Part shown: positions 23,961-35,706 of the stretch, piece after piece
How the letters are laid out: every line of letters begins with the position of its first letter
Position numbering within the stretch: the stretch's first letter is position 1
Origin: Ramazzottius varieornatus
Lineage: Eukaryota; Tardigrada; Eutardigrada; Parachela; Ramazzottiidae
DNA: 64,000 nucleotides
Assembly: GCA_001949185.1 (NCBI GenBank)
Contig: BDGG01000010.1
Span: forward strand, 687,233 to 751,232
Direction of reading: 5' to 3'
Translations under genes and position numbers: made by a program
Notes under the pieces: generated by a model
What the model saw: the letters and a program-made list of their open reading frames with translations, nothing else
Database searches by the model: none
What the model was told of the DNA's origin: nothing

Positions 23961-24810
23961 ATGGCCGCTCTGGAGATGCTCTTCGAAGAGGCGAAACGGC
24001 TGGAATCGGAACGAAAGTTCAAGGAAGCTGAAAGACGCTACACGGAATACATCCGATACTGCGCTGCAGAGATGGACAGAGGACGCAAGAATTCGAATGA
24101 TCTGTAAGTTCGCCCGTATACCTGTTTCCCTTTTCGTGAAATTGTCCGGAAATATTTCTTTCCATATTTCAGCTCCGAAAGACTGGCTTTGGCGTACAAC
24201 AACAGGGGCTTGGTTCGCTACCTTCTCGTGGACTTTGACGCTGCGATTCAGGACTTCACTTCAGCCTTGCAATTGGACGATCAGCTCGCGGTGGCATATT
24301 ACAATCGAGGACTCGTCCACTACAGGCTCGGTAAGAATTTGAGAAATTTTCGAAAAATTCTAGTCTGGAAAACCTATCTTCTTAACCATCTTCTTGCGAA
24401 ATAAGAGGTGCATATATTAGTTCTTGCCTTTTCGAGACACCACAAGCTGTGGAGAATTCTGGAGTACTTCTGTGAGAAGCTCGAAAGACGTTTTGATGTC
24501 GGATGTCCGTTCTTGGCTTCTAGCAAACAGGGTGCGCGTGTCAAACGGGGTTGATTGTTTGCGCTAGATTTGCATCTCGATTGAACTTTATCTGTTTGAA
24601 TGTACAGTGCACTAACCGGTTATGTTTAGTGAGCAGCACACCGATACTTTGTCTCTGTACTTGACAGGTCAACTAGAACAAGCTCTACAAGATCTCGGCG
24701 AGAGTCACCGGCTGGATCCCGACTTTCAGTCGACGAACGACGCGCTCCACGATGCACTGCATCAGCGCACCACTTGGGTCTCGGCGTCCTCTTCGCCCAC
24801 CTCTCCCTGA
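23961..24810 (+). CDS. TTC32: Tetratricopeptide repeat protein 32
   Basis: Three exons, 23961-24103, 24173-24330, 24668-24810; 147 aa (human TTC32 151). MAALEMLFEEAKRLESERKF is followed by AERRYTEYIRYC, then the two signature TPR helices LAYNNRGLVRYLLVDFDAAI and YYNRGLVHYRLG, then GQLEQALQDLGESHRLDPDF. All match human TTC32 in order and spacing. The family is a small, mostly TPR protein of unknown cellular role. A phase-compatible second last exon exists downstream (25100-25197), described separately. Confidence 0.9.
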
Positions 24811-25099
24811 TTACAAGGGACAAACCTTTCTGTGATGTAAGACCACCATCAGCATAACTGCTATCCAACCTTGAATTTTCATCAGAAAGCGATTTTTAAT
24901 ACTATCGTTTCCCGGGAGGGACTAATCGACGAGTAATCGCAAAGAGTTTCCTTCTTCTACCGATCACCTCTCAATTTTCTGAATTAAGTTAGATGAGAAA
25001 CTTGGTGTGTAAGCCCAGACGTCTTTATGCCTCATGGAAGATGGAAAGAGTCAGACTGAAAATGGAAACACTATGATTGCATTTTTCTCTTTTTTGCAG

Positions 25100-25197
25100 G
25101 TAAATTCCGCCTCGCAAAGCAGTATTTTCGTCCCCGAGCCTGTATCGGAAAGATTGCAAGACTTTTTCCGGATGTTACGCGTGCTGAAGAGCCGTAA
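25100..25197 (+). CDS. Possible alternative or decayed last exon of TTC32
   Basis: After a strong TTTTTTGCAG acceptor (25090-25099) the phase of TTC32 exon 2 continues as GKFRLAKQYFRPRACIGKIA then RLFPDVTRAEEP and TAA. GKFRLAKQYF aligns with the start of the regular last exon (GQLEQALQDL) and with TPR helix spacing. It could be a mutually exclusive exon, or a duplicated exon that is decaying. Confidence 0.3.
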
Positions 25198-25237
25198 CAA
25201 TATCATTGAGTAGTTACATCATGAGAGAGCAGCAGCG

Positions 25238-26287
25238 ATGACGACGTCTGGAAAAGCGGAAGACCTTGGCTCACATTGTTCAACCTTACAAGCGCTTGTC
25301 AGCACTCCGGCCAGTCTCCTGTATGCTCAATTATGTAACCTCTCGTTTCGCGGTCTTCTCGGCCTGTTACGGAATCTTTGTTAGCATTTCCGGTCTATGT
25401 GTTTGCTATCGAAGAATGGTGACAGGAGTAGTCTGGTTGGGGAATTATGTAACCAGATGTCTCATTCCTTTTTACTGATGTGTTTCGGGGCGTAACCCAG
25501 CCTTGAAATCGGGCTTCGTGATGTAACACTTTCTGATTCATCCTGATTCTGTTCTTGCGTAGCCATTAGCTTTCTCTTTTCGCAGCAAATTTCTGGAAAA
25601 ATTTTTACACTACCGCTACACGGTCATTCGCCAAAGGTTTTGTCCAGCATAGACAGATGATACCCTCGTTCAGGTACGTACGTACGCTCGTACCCTTTCG
25701 AACCCACGGGGAAATCGTACAAGGCTTACAGTACGCCCAAGTTTCTTCCTTGTGATATCTGTCCTTCATGAACAGGCGAAACAAGTTTCAGTAGTACACG
25801 GTACACCTGAAGCTGTGGTGCGAGATCAAGATTTTTGATATTGGAAGTCCACCCACGCCCCGTCATCGTCATCCAATCGGTCTGTACGAAGCCAGCGAAC
25901 CAAACTTCCGGAACAGAACAGCGCCACCTGTAGGATTCATGCTTTTGCAGGCACAACTGGCGCACTTCCGGTTTACACTCGCCGCGGCAAAAATATTTGA
26001 GAGGTTCATTGATGCTCTGCTAATGCTGTCGTTTTTACAAATGGATTTTCTTGATGCTGATCCTGACACCCCGTCGCTGACAGGTATGGTGACCGCTGAA
26101 CACCTTCGAGAAGACATTCTGATGAGTGTTCTGGCCGCGGTAAGTCGCTTGTCTCATCATCTCTTCCTAAATGACCACAAAGTCATTACTGTTCATCAGT
26201 GACTATCTATTTTCTTTTTAGGGTTCGCGACACGGTCCTCCGACGCCGCCGCAGAACGGGAGTCGGGACAGTGAGAAGACATTCTGA
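25238..26287 (+). CDS. Unrecognised 147-aa protein, four exons
   Basis: Exons 25238-25334, 25586-25677, 25951-26139 and 26222-26287 join in frame with GT-AG sites. I could not place the product in a family. The middle is a run of amphipathic helices (LLYAQLSNFWKNFYTTATRS, RYAQLAHFRFTLAAAKIFER, FIDALLMLSFLQMDFLDADP), followed by a polar tail rich in P, S and G. There is no signal peptide. It lies in tandem behind TTC32, 427 bp after its stop. The four-exon chain fits well, but splice choices are by eye; the second donor (TAC|GTACGT) has a close competitor. Confidence 0.5.
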
Positions 26288-27249
26288 TACCTTTCCTGGC
26301 CGGGGCGAGGACACTTGCTCGATACTTCGAGTCTTTCCTGGTCCATTCATACCGCCGACTGTTCCTTTTTGATAACTTAATGGTCGCGAAAAAGGTCTGA
26401 TTGACAAAGCTCTGATGCCGCCGAAGATTGCAAGGTCTTAAGAATGGACGTACGTGCTGAAGCGTTGTACGTAAGCCCTCAAATGATGCGCCTGTGCTGG
26501 ACGAGTTTTCAGCACGACTTTTTGAGTTACCTGCCTTCCGAAGTTAACCCCCAGATGACACTAAATACCGCTGAGGAAGGGAAGGTAGCAAGCTAGCGAT
26601 TGCCCAATATGATCTCAAGTCGATCCGCTGTAATGCAGCCCACAATCAAAGGCGGAAGAGCTGTGCGGCTGTGGACATGATGATTCGTCTTCGCCCTGAC
26701 GAAAGACACAGGCTGTTGAAGGCGGAAGTGACTGTTCCTCTAACCTCAGGACCGAAGAACTGAAGCTGATCTGACCTTCCAAACTCGTCATCCTTTGGAT
26801 TCCTTTCCCCCTGTCGAGCGGCGCCACTTCTCCAAGTTTAGTATCCCTTGAAAAGCATGATCTGAAGAATATTTTTCAGAAAGCCAGTCGCTTCGAATTT
26901 GATTGTTTCATTACAGGAATCGTTCGAGATATGCCCCAATTCTGTTCCACAAACCTTCAAAACCTCAGAAAACACAAAACAGGTGTGGTCGTGTCAGAAA
27001 TGAACAAGGAACCAGATGTAAGGAGATCGAAGTGCACTAGTAAAAAGCAAGTAAGTCAAGTAAATCCGCAAAAGAATCACAAATCACTAGTGAATGGTCC
27101 ACAGACAACGCGAAAAATCGTATGAAACCCGGAAATACAGTGAGAAAGACTATCATTTGCGTGAAAACATACCGGAAAAGCTATCCTGACTAAACACCTT
27201 TCACACATATCAGAGGCTAACAAGTAACAACAAGCGAATCTAACTCCAC
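26288..27249. other. Intergenic, nothing firm
   Basis: Convergent 3' flanks of the 147-aa gene and the ABHD gene. A 64-codon frame (26931-27125 +) is lysine/asparagine/glutamine-rich and unconvincing. Confidence 0.5.
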
Positions 27250-30200
27250 TCAACCGTCGATCAGTGCCGAAACGGTATTCGAACTTATATCCGGTTCCTG
27301 ATCGAGCGTCGTCACATGGCTCAAGGCGTCCATAAAGTTCACGTCGTCTGACGGTGAAACATCCATGCTAGGCCTGCGGCTGCCGGTATCAATATTGGAA
27401 GGTTCCGGCTGCTCATCCACCCGAGACATGCCAGCAACCTTCTCTTGGTTGGCGAAGACAGCTTTGACGAACTGCTGGGCGACTCGCTCGACATAGTTGG
27501 TGCCAAAGGGATTCTTTCCTTCCAGGAAGCCAATATGGCCTCCATGGGACGTGACGAGGATGCATAAGGTTGGGTTCGCCTTGGCTTCCTCCTTTGGTAT
27601 GGCTGGAGAAAAACAGCAAAGTCGTCATTCTGTTTATCGTCTCATCCGGAAGGATTCTTAATTACCGTCATAGGGTGAGAAAACGTCGTCGGCAGCGTTG
27701 ATAGCCAGCAGTGGTGTTTTGATGTGCGCCACTTTGTCATGAAGGGTTGCCGATCGGTAGTAATCGTCGGCGTTGGCGTAGCCGAACATTTTCGACGTCA
27801 GACTTTCATCGAACTGACGTAACGTTCGCACATTCTCCAAACCAGACAGATCGTAAGCCTTGCCAAGAATTTCCTCATGTCTGTTGAGAAGAAAAAAATT
27901 ACCATAAATAAAAAATCTTTTCGGTCGCTACTCCGATAAGACTCTTATGCACTCCCAAAGGCAAACTTACAAGAATAGTACTACGGTATAATTGTCAAGA
28001 AAATATCAGAAAGGAGGCCGTCCGCGATCAACGTGGGAAACTCGTGAATTTCAATTTCTTCAGCGACGGTTTTTTCTTCTGGGCTGTCATAGGTCAGTTT
28101 CAAACCGTCAATGCTACTTCGTAGAGTAATCAATGGGGTACCATAGCCTGCAAAGCACGACTTCGTCTGACCCATTATCGCGAAGTTAGGTCTGATTTTG
28201 CAATGGTGGATCAACGATCACAGCCAACTGGTTTCCGACTTGACTCTTTTGCGCTTGCATTCTCTCTGAGCGGCGAAGATTACAAACTGGCGGATTTAAT
28301 GCGTCACCAGTAAAACCTGGCCGTTTTGTTTCTCCATGCGCGCAGCAGAAAACAGTTTCGATAAGGACAAGCACTGACTGACTGTGTGGTAATTCACCCC
28401 TGACTCGAGTCGAGAGCAAGTGGCCAGGCAATCTTTCAGCTACTGGTCCATGGTTTTCCATGGCTGTAGCGGATGTCGCGCTGAGATCTGATTGTATCAC
28501 ATCGAAATCTACCACTTGATGTAAAAAGAGCTCAGTTTGGGCTCAACAAGCAAATTCCCAGGTTGGCCGCGGACGGCCTCAAAAGAAAAGGTTTGATTCT
28601 TTATCCACATTTTACACCATTGTTTCTTGAATTATCAGTTTTTTTAAAAACATCACCGATGTTTTCGACAGTTACGGAAGTTCGTGAACTAATCTTACTT
28701 TTGCACCGCGTCGCACAGTGCTCTTGTCAGCATTCGGTTGAAGAGCAGCCAATTCAGCGGTTCCTCAAGAACCTTGGCGGACTCGAAAAAGTTCCAGGCC
28801 ACGGAGACGGTCATGACCGCCAAGAGCAGCGAGTCTTCGTTAGCCATACCGCACTTGGCCACATAGTTTGTCAGCAGGATTCTACAATAGACAAGAGAAG
28901 CACGTTATTACCGCTCAGTCAGCCAAGGCCGCTTATGTAATCAGCAATGTCGCCTGTTGACAGTCAGCCGACCTTCCAGCTCTTTATTGGCAGTCAACAC
29001 TCAACACTAGGCTTCCCGGAAGGCCAACAGACCACAAAATGAACGATAGGCAGACAGACATGGAACACACTTCTCTTTTCAGTATTCACGGCCACGTAGT
29101 TTGAATAACTTTAGAGCGCACACCGGAAACGATTATCGGGACGAAACAAATTTACCATAGAAAAATGCATATTTACCCTCCGAGGGACACGCCGATAGCC
29201 ACGATAGGCACTGTCGGATACCGTTGCTTTAAATGTCGAATAACCTGGGCGACGTCCGTGGTATCCGCTACAGTGATAAATACTCGGTCAACACAAGAAA
29301 ACCCATCGCAAGCAAACAAATTAGATCAGCAAACAAATTAGATTAGAGAATTTTCCTATGTGGCGCACAGTTTTGGTGTTACTAGCTGAAGCCGTGCGCC
29401 AGATTGGGAAACGATCTTCGCGAATTTGAGCACACAGTGGATCTCAACCGGACTCACCCATGAAGCATCCTCGCAAGTTCCCAGTGGCTCCTCGATAGTT
29501 CATCACGACAGCGCTGCAAAGAAGAAAGAATGCTCCGTCAGGTCAGCAAGCTGAAGTTAGTCGGACAAGAGTTTTCTTACGAAAAGCCGAGTTGTTCGAC
29601 GACTTGGACCAGTCCTTGAACGTAATTCCTGGTGGAGTCACCGGTCATTCCAGGCAGGATTAGGACCAGTCCGTTCGGTGTGGGAACTGTCTGGACTGGC
29701 TGCGTTTTCGGAATAGCCTTGACTTCTTCCGCCGACTTGCTAGGAACTCCATCCGTCATACTCGTACTGGCTTCTCTGGATATCGAGGCAGTTGCCCGAT
29801 CCAGCATGCCTTCCGGCGTGTACGACAGAGGAACATCGGCGGAAATCGACGGCATGGATTCCTTGTCTGCAGGAGCTGCCGCCTCACCAACCCTACAAAA
29901 GCAAAGCCTTTTACACGGCTTCTGCATTGGGAAAAAGCTGACAGTTCCAATTTCTTACGCTTGCTCGACTTCCTGTAAGGTGTTGTAGTTTTTCAGTGAA
30001 GTCAGAACCTTTGGTATTTGAAGATACGGCATGCGTAAATGCGGTAGGAAATTGGTGTAGTAGTAACTCAGGGAATCAAACAGTGACATGCCCGAAGGCG
30101 TCTGTTCCACCACCTCGTGTCCCTCCGGAACCTCTTCTTCCCCCTTTCCCACAGGAACTTTCACGTCGTCCAAGCCAAACTCCCCCTCACCTTCAGGAAT

Positions 30201-31198
30201 GCCTTCCAACGTGTACGACGGATGTATCCGTTCTTCGTCCAGATCCTCTGATAGATCTACAACAGCATGCCACGATCGAACCAGGAGAACAAAAAGCTAA
30301 ACCGAATTTTAGAAAACGTACCGAGTTCGGGTGAAGGTGCGCGTTCCGAATGGGCTTTCTCGGAAACGGCATGTTCTCCTTTCGGACTATACGCTCCGGA
30401 ATCCACCTCCGAGTCATCATCAGAAAGGGCTGAGTGTTCGAGGTGAGCCAGTTCGATGCCCGCAGCCGAGGCAGAGCGGCGAAGGGGACCGAAGTAGGGA
30501 ATCTGGATCTGAGGCATGCGCATGTGAAGCTGGAGCTGTAGCATGCGAAGATGCGGTAGTGAGTTGTAGTAGTAACTGAGCGAGTCGAGAAGTGAAGATG
30601 GCACTACGGGAACTTCAGCTGGCGATTCTGGCTTCAACCGAGGATCCCACCAGTCAAGAGCAATTTCTGCTCCGTCAGACGTTTCAAAGACTTCCCTGCA
30701 AAACAAAATTAATTAGCATTCTCAACTCAAGCCAACCAACCAAATATCAACTGCAATGGACAGATATCCGCAGTGACGTCATGGTGTCACGGTGAAATCG
30801 AAAATCAGTAATTTGGATTTAATTAACCTCATGTAGGGATAACTCAAGCCACGATGTCTTCCTACAGCTGCCAAGATGGTCATCAAGCGAGATTCATGGA
30901 CTAGAGGCGGAGGTCGATATTCCTCCTTCAAGATGGGACAGGTTTCCTGAAGCAGCTGGATAAAAGGACCTTCTCCAGCGAAGATCTCAGGCACCTACGA
31001 ACAATGAATAAAATATATTAATAATTCACGCGGAATTTTCCCAGGAGACGACCGAATGATCGATCGCTTTTAAGAAGTTTGAGTAGTCCTTACGCGTCCC
31101 GTATTTTTCATATAATAATATGCATATCCCATGGCCCCGGGAATGCCAGACAACAAATAAGAGGGCATCATCTCGGCGATTTGTTCGAATGATTCCAT
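27250..31198 (-). CDS. ABHD3: ABHD1/ABHD3-type phospholipase with large insertion
   Basis: Ten exons on the minus strand: 31198-31094, 30994-30828, 30695-30322, 30247-29959, 29892-29581, 29513-29458, 29267-29177, 28881-28699, 27880-27666, 27602-27250; 714 aa (human ABHD3 409). An N-terminal membrane anchor (PSYLLSGIPGAMGYAYYYMK) precedes QETCPILKEEYRPP and SDGAEIALDWWD. The alpha/beta-hydrolase core starts LVLILPGMTGDSTRNYV, with nucleophile S462 in GVSLGG, LNWLLFNRMLTR, SKMFGYANADDYY, acid loop NAADDVFSP and catalytic His in SHGGHIGFLEG. About 190 residues (exons 3-5) split the fold between DWWD and LVLILPG. The insertion is acidic/Pro-rich and holds two copies of a DSLSYYY...LPHLRM unit. 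Known relatives cleave medium-chain or oxidised phosphatidylcholines at the ER. Confidence 0.9.
27881..28698. other. ABHD intron with a possible decayed coding remnant
   Basis: Minus-strand frames at 27981-28214 and 28186-28515 read protein-like stretches (SIDGLKLTYDSPEEKTVAEE, NPPVCNLRRSERMQAQ). LRRSERM resembles the basic tail often seen in retrotransposon polyproteins. No protease, RT or integrase motif is present. Weak. Confidence 0.2.
29329..29432. repeat. Hairpin MITE copy (ABHD intron)
   Basis: Core TATGTGGCGCACAG...CCGTGCGCCAGATTGGG, in the 190-bp intron 29268-29457. Confidence 0.65.
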
Positions 31199-32740
31199 CA
31201 AACGAAAAACGTCACCACAACACGCCAATTGATTTCCAGCCGTCCCAAACGACCGGAAATATCATCCGCCACTCGTCCTGACGCCGAGTCAAAGACCAAG
31301 AAAACCTTCCAGCGTGATTGGTGGAGACTTGTCAGGCATCAAGGCCGTCGTCGCGTGCGTATTCTAGCCTGTACGCGAACCTAGATAAGAAAGCACTAGA
31401 GTCCAAGAGAGATACCGTCTTGAAGCGCAAACCTAATAGACAACAAGTTACCAGCTTGAGGGCTTACCAGGTTTGTGAATCCACTTTCGACTTTGAGCGA
31501 CTTTGAGGGCAAAACTCTCCTTTGTTGACAGCACCTATCGAAAATTCCGCGTGCTCGACACTTTCCTGGGCGATTCCTCCGTAGTAGCAGTAGTTGCGAG
31601 ATTGACTCACCGTCGACTCAACGTGTGTGAGTGTATCGATGCCACGGTTAGCTAGGTTGATATCGACCTTCCAGTGGAACTATAAACAGCGAGCTTGGGT
31701 CGGTAAGAGCGTTTTTCATATAGATCATATTTCGCAAACACCAACAAGCTGCGAGATTCAGATCACTGACAGATCAGCATGGATGCAGCGGTGGAGACGG
31801 GAGATTTACTGACTCGTGAGCCTAATATCCAAAATCACGGAACTGTCACTTACGACCTGCCAAGAACCGGTGCAACAGGGAAACTTTATCATCAGTGCGC
31901 AAATCTTACCCTTTGAAGAGGAGACCTGGTGTTCGAACGACATTCGGAACGGCATTTTTCATATGAAAAATATCGATTGACTGTTTGCCGTTCCAAAGTT
32001 GGGCTGCACTTAATGTTGCGAAGCCCGCTCTGTGTTTGGGTAATTTATTGAGTAAATCACCCGTTCATCGCTGCACCATGGCAAGCTCGTGCTGTCTCAC
32101 GGTACGTCCGTGCTGGATCAGTGCGAGACTGCGAGTGCGATACTGTGAGTGCGAGATCACTTCGTCGAAAAAGAAAGTTTACGACAGCTGAGGCTGACGT
32201 GCGTACTCGATGTAGTTGAAACTACTCAAATGACGTCACACCGGTTCTCTGCTGTTCTGGCTCTAACGCCATGGCGAAACTCGCAGCCTACTTCAGGGTA
32301 CGCGATCGGTTTCATGGAAGACATTAAATCAGTGGATGAGTGATCACATCCGGAAGCACATATAGCTCGCCTAAAAGCCACTCCGAACAACCATCATACT
32401 TCATTACCAATTTTGAATGCGAGAAAGTGACAGCTGGAACCAGGAAGAACGAGGCTCACAACGAGAACCTTTGACCTAGAGCCCTCTTCAGACTATTCCC
32501 TTCGCAAGACGCGAAGCACCGTTATATCGTCTATCACGATATCGAAAAGTGGACTTGGTAAAGCTGAACTTCTCCGTCCTCGCAATTTCGCATGGAAAAA
32601 CTTTACAGCAAGAAAAAATTCCAACAAATTAGTGAAGCAAACCAACGGAACAGCTTTCATAAAAACGTAGCAATGCATACCGACATTAGTGTGGCACGAG
32701 CTGCACTAAAAACAGAGTTGATTAAAAGTTAAACCCTAAT
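31199..32740. other. Intergenic between ABHD 5' end and PHF10 3' end
   Basis: No gene recognised. A short degenerate GTGCGAGA-like tandem lies at about 32120-32160. The ABHD promoter should be in the left part. Confidence 0.45.
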
Positions 32741-34910
32741 CTATGAGACCTTGTGCTCGGAAAGGGCATTAGATTCCTCTCCGTGCTCATCTTCCGGTAC
32801 GACTTCGCCATCTCCTCCCTTCGCCAATTTTGCTTTCCTGTAAAGTGCAAACAGATGCAATCGATAACCGGACCTTGATCGTTTCATTAAATCTGTACGT
32901 CCAGACGTCGGAAATACAGACGATCGCTGCTAGATGCACAGTGGCACTTACTTATGGCACGGAAAGCACAGCGAGCTCACGCTCGTCACATTGCCCTCAT
33001 CGTCTTCTTCCCACTGCAAAGAAAGATCTGTCAGAAAAACAAGTCAATTTCAGCAAGTGAATTACAATACTGCGCTGATCAGTGGAAAGCCAGTCAGTTT
33101 CTTTCCGTTAGCTTTTCACAGGACTGTTGACAAGCGGGCCAAAAATCACAGCCGGAGTTATTGGAACTTACATCGATCTGCCATATGCAGGCGCGACCTC
33201 GTTTGCCGTTGAGGTTGGCTTTCTCGGAGCCACACTGCGAACACTTGGCGCACTGTTCACACAACCATCGTCCGTGGGGAATGCGCGGTACGCCGACGCA
33301 GAAACTGTGGTACCCTCGATCGCAAAGATCGCAGAACATCAGCTTTTCCTGCACCGAATAAAATCAACCCGATGATAAATCTCACTTCGCAGAAACAAAG
33401 GGGAAAAATTACCTCTTGGGTCGCGCGAGTGCACTTTAGGCAGATTTTACAGTCAGGACACTGCCAGGGATACTTTGTGATACAGAAAAGCGTTGCCTTG
33501 GGAAGGTGCATACAGCTGGGATGAACTGCAAAGAAGGAACAATTACAGCCTGTCTACAATTCCACTACCTTCCACTACCTTCCACTACTACAGCTTGTCT
33601 GACTAACGCTGACTTACATTTCTTCTCGCATTTTGAACAACCAATCTTCTTTTCTTTATCCAGCATGGCAGCGTTCATTTCGGGGAGGACTTTCCTGTTC
33701 TTCTTCTTCGGTGGCGCAAAGTCGTACTCGGACTTGATGACGGGCTGGCGCTCTCGAACGTGACAGGCGTAGCATTTGTTGGGCGGACAAGGATACATCT
33801 CTTCTTTCGGAGCCGGCAAGGCCGACATATCCAGCTCCTTGCTCACCTAAAAAATAAAAAATCTCAAACGATCGGAAAGAAACCATAAGTTGTCTGTTTT
33901 TACATTGGCAATTCCAGGATCGGGTCGTTCGGTTTCTTTGGTAGTTCCTTTCAGCGGAGTTTCGTCGGACTTTTGCTTTCTTTTCTTCGAGCTCGCGGTA
34001 CCAGGCTGCGGTTCTTCCGGCTGGTCTGTGACAGTCTCTTCCTCTTTCTTTTCGTTCTTGGTTTGTTCGTTATCGGAAGCGTCCGAATCTTCGTCGGAAT
34101 CCACAATACCGTGGTTTACTCCATCGCGGCTTTTCAACCGTTGGTACTCTTCGGCGGACATGTTGAGACACTGGACGGCGAACGAGGACGCTGAATGGAC
34201 GGCAGTGTTGAGCGGCAGGAAACTCAGTTCTTTCGGGGTAAATCTGCAACAGGGGTTCGAGATCGGAAACTGGAAAGTAAACAAGTTAAAGAAGGCAAGC
34301 TTGACTTACATTGGAACTGTGGTCGCGTACTGAGCAGGATAATGCATGAGTGCAACTGGGTAAGCATCGGCGCTTTTGGTGACCATCATGATCTTTGTCG
34401 GAGCGAGAGAACCATTGGTATTTGCGAGATTCCTGGCTAGATCGGGGTCGACAGGAAGGACGTTAACTGGTCGACGAGGCACATGGACAATCTGAAAACA
34501 CAGGGAAAGAACATCACCGACAGAGTCGACGCTTGACGTCAGAAGGCCAGGTGAAAACTAGTGTGAAACATGTGACGTCATGAGGTAACTCTTGAAATAC
34601 TTACGTTTGTCTGAAGATCGAAAGAACATCTGCGCTCATTCATCCTTTGCTGATTAAGAAACGTGTTGTACTTCGCCACAGCTTTCAGAGCTTTCTGCTT
34701 TTGTAGTCTCAACCGGTTTTCGCGGTGAACGTGCGGATTGAAGAGATTTGCAGCGGAGAAGATTTTTTCGTTGTCGATGTCAGCAGATGGCGGAGCAGAA
34801 GAGGACATGGAGGTAGCCTTTGAGCAGCTTGGACCGTTTCCGCTGAGTATATCAGGTGATTCCTGCAACGATCCTTCTAGCGCCAAGTTAGAAGCACTGT
34901 CGTAATCCAT
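32741..34910 (-). CDS. PHF10: PHF10/BAF45A-type double-PHD subunit of SWI/SNF (PBAF)
   Basis: Eight exons on the minus strand: 34910-34605, 34491-34310, 34243-33904, 33846-33618, 33525-33413, 33348-33172, 33013-32952, 32837-32741; 501 aa (human PHF10 498). The SAY region is present ([33 protein letters not shown]), which separates PHF10 from the DPF paralogues. An acidic, then Lys-rich linker follows. The tandem PHD fingers run [32 protein letters not shown] and [16 protein letters not shown], then [14 protein letters not shown]. An extra CxxC-rich tail ([13 protein letters not shown]) follows the second finger, which human PHF10 lacks. The protein tethers PBAF to modified histone H3 tails. 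A triple TTCCACTACC tandem lies in one intron near 33560. Confidence 0.92.
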
Positions 34911-35706
34911 CCTGCGAAAAACTATTTCGATCCCGTTAGAGAAGCTACACGAACTGAGGAGGTACCGAGGAAAACTGGAAGGATTTTGAATGTGAAGGAT
35001 TCAGGAACTCAGAGGGAATGCGAAACTTCTTCGCTTAATGGGCGAAATTACTGTATTACCTCCAAGGTTTCGCGCAGTCACGTGACATTTCAGTGGATTA
35101 CACCCGGGGCCTCACATCACGGATTGTTTGATTGTAGCACATTGTTACGCTTGATTGGCCACGAATTTTTGATTGATGGCAGTAACCTTTCTTATCCCCG
35201 CCACGCGATGTTCACTGGCCTGTCACGTGACTAATACAGTAACATGGGCCGTGAAAAACCATCCGTTCTGCCTTTCGGAGCCCGTTGTAGCGAGTGCGGA
35301 CAGCCGTCAGCGAAGCGCAAACGGAAAACACGGTGTAGACTATTCAGGTTCGGGTTAACGGGTTGCTTTGCGGTACGGCAAAGCATTGTAAATCATCCAC
35401 AGTTCAGTTTTTGAGCCAGAAATCCAGACATGATTTGCGACTCTTTCTCAGCGTCTTTTCTTCGCTCTCGTTTGCGGAAGTAGCTTTGTTTTGTCATTCG
35501 AGACTTTTCGATAATCTATGGCACTCTACAGTGGATGTCCAAATTCTTTCTGTTCCTCTACCTGACGAGACAGTTGCTGAAGGCACGGGAAGGTAAGTTC
35601 AGCACCATCTTCCACCACCGGAAGTTTACAAGTTATTACGGATGACTCTTGTTCAGGCTCGGTCTTTCTTCATTTAGGATTTCGGTGGTCATTGCAAGCC
35701 CCTACA
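34911..35706. other. PHF10 upstream region
   Basis: No gene recognised. It contains ATTGGCC (CCAAT-box-like) motifs near 35154 and probably the PHF10 promoter. Confidence 0.4.

Noticed and set aside
25912-25970. GCGCCAC...CTGGCGCAC pair resembling the hairpin MITE
   Set aside because: Arms are in the reverse order to the family, no outer arms match, and the right half is coding sequence of the 147-aa gene.
26931-27125. 64-aa plus-strand ORF
   Set aside because: Low-complexity K/N/Q/S composition, no clear promoter or splice context, between two convergent genes.
27720-27740. GTGCGCCACTTTGTC, a MITE-core match
   Set aside because: It lies inside a conserved ABHD coding exon (KVAHIKTPLL), has no partner arm, and is a chance match.
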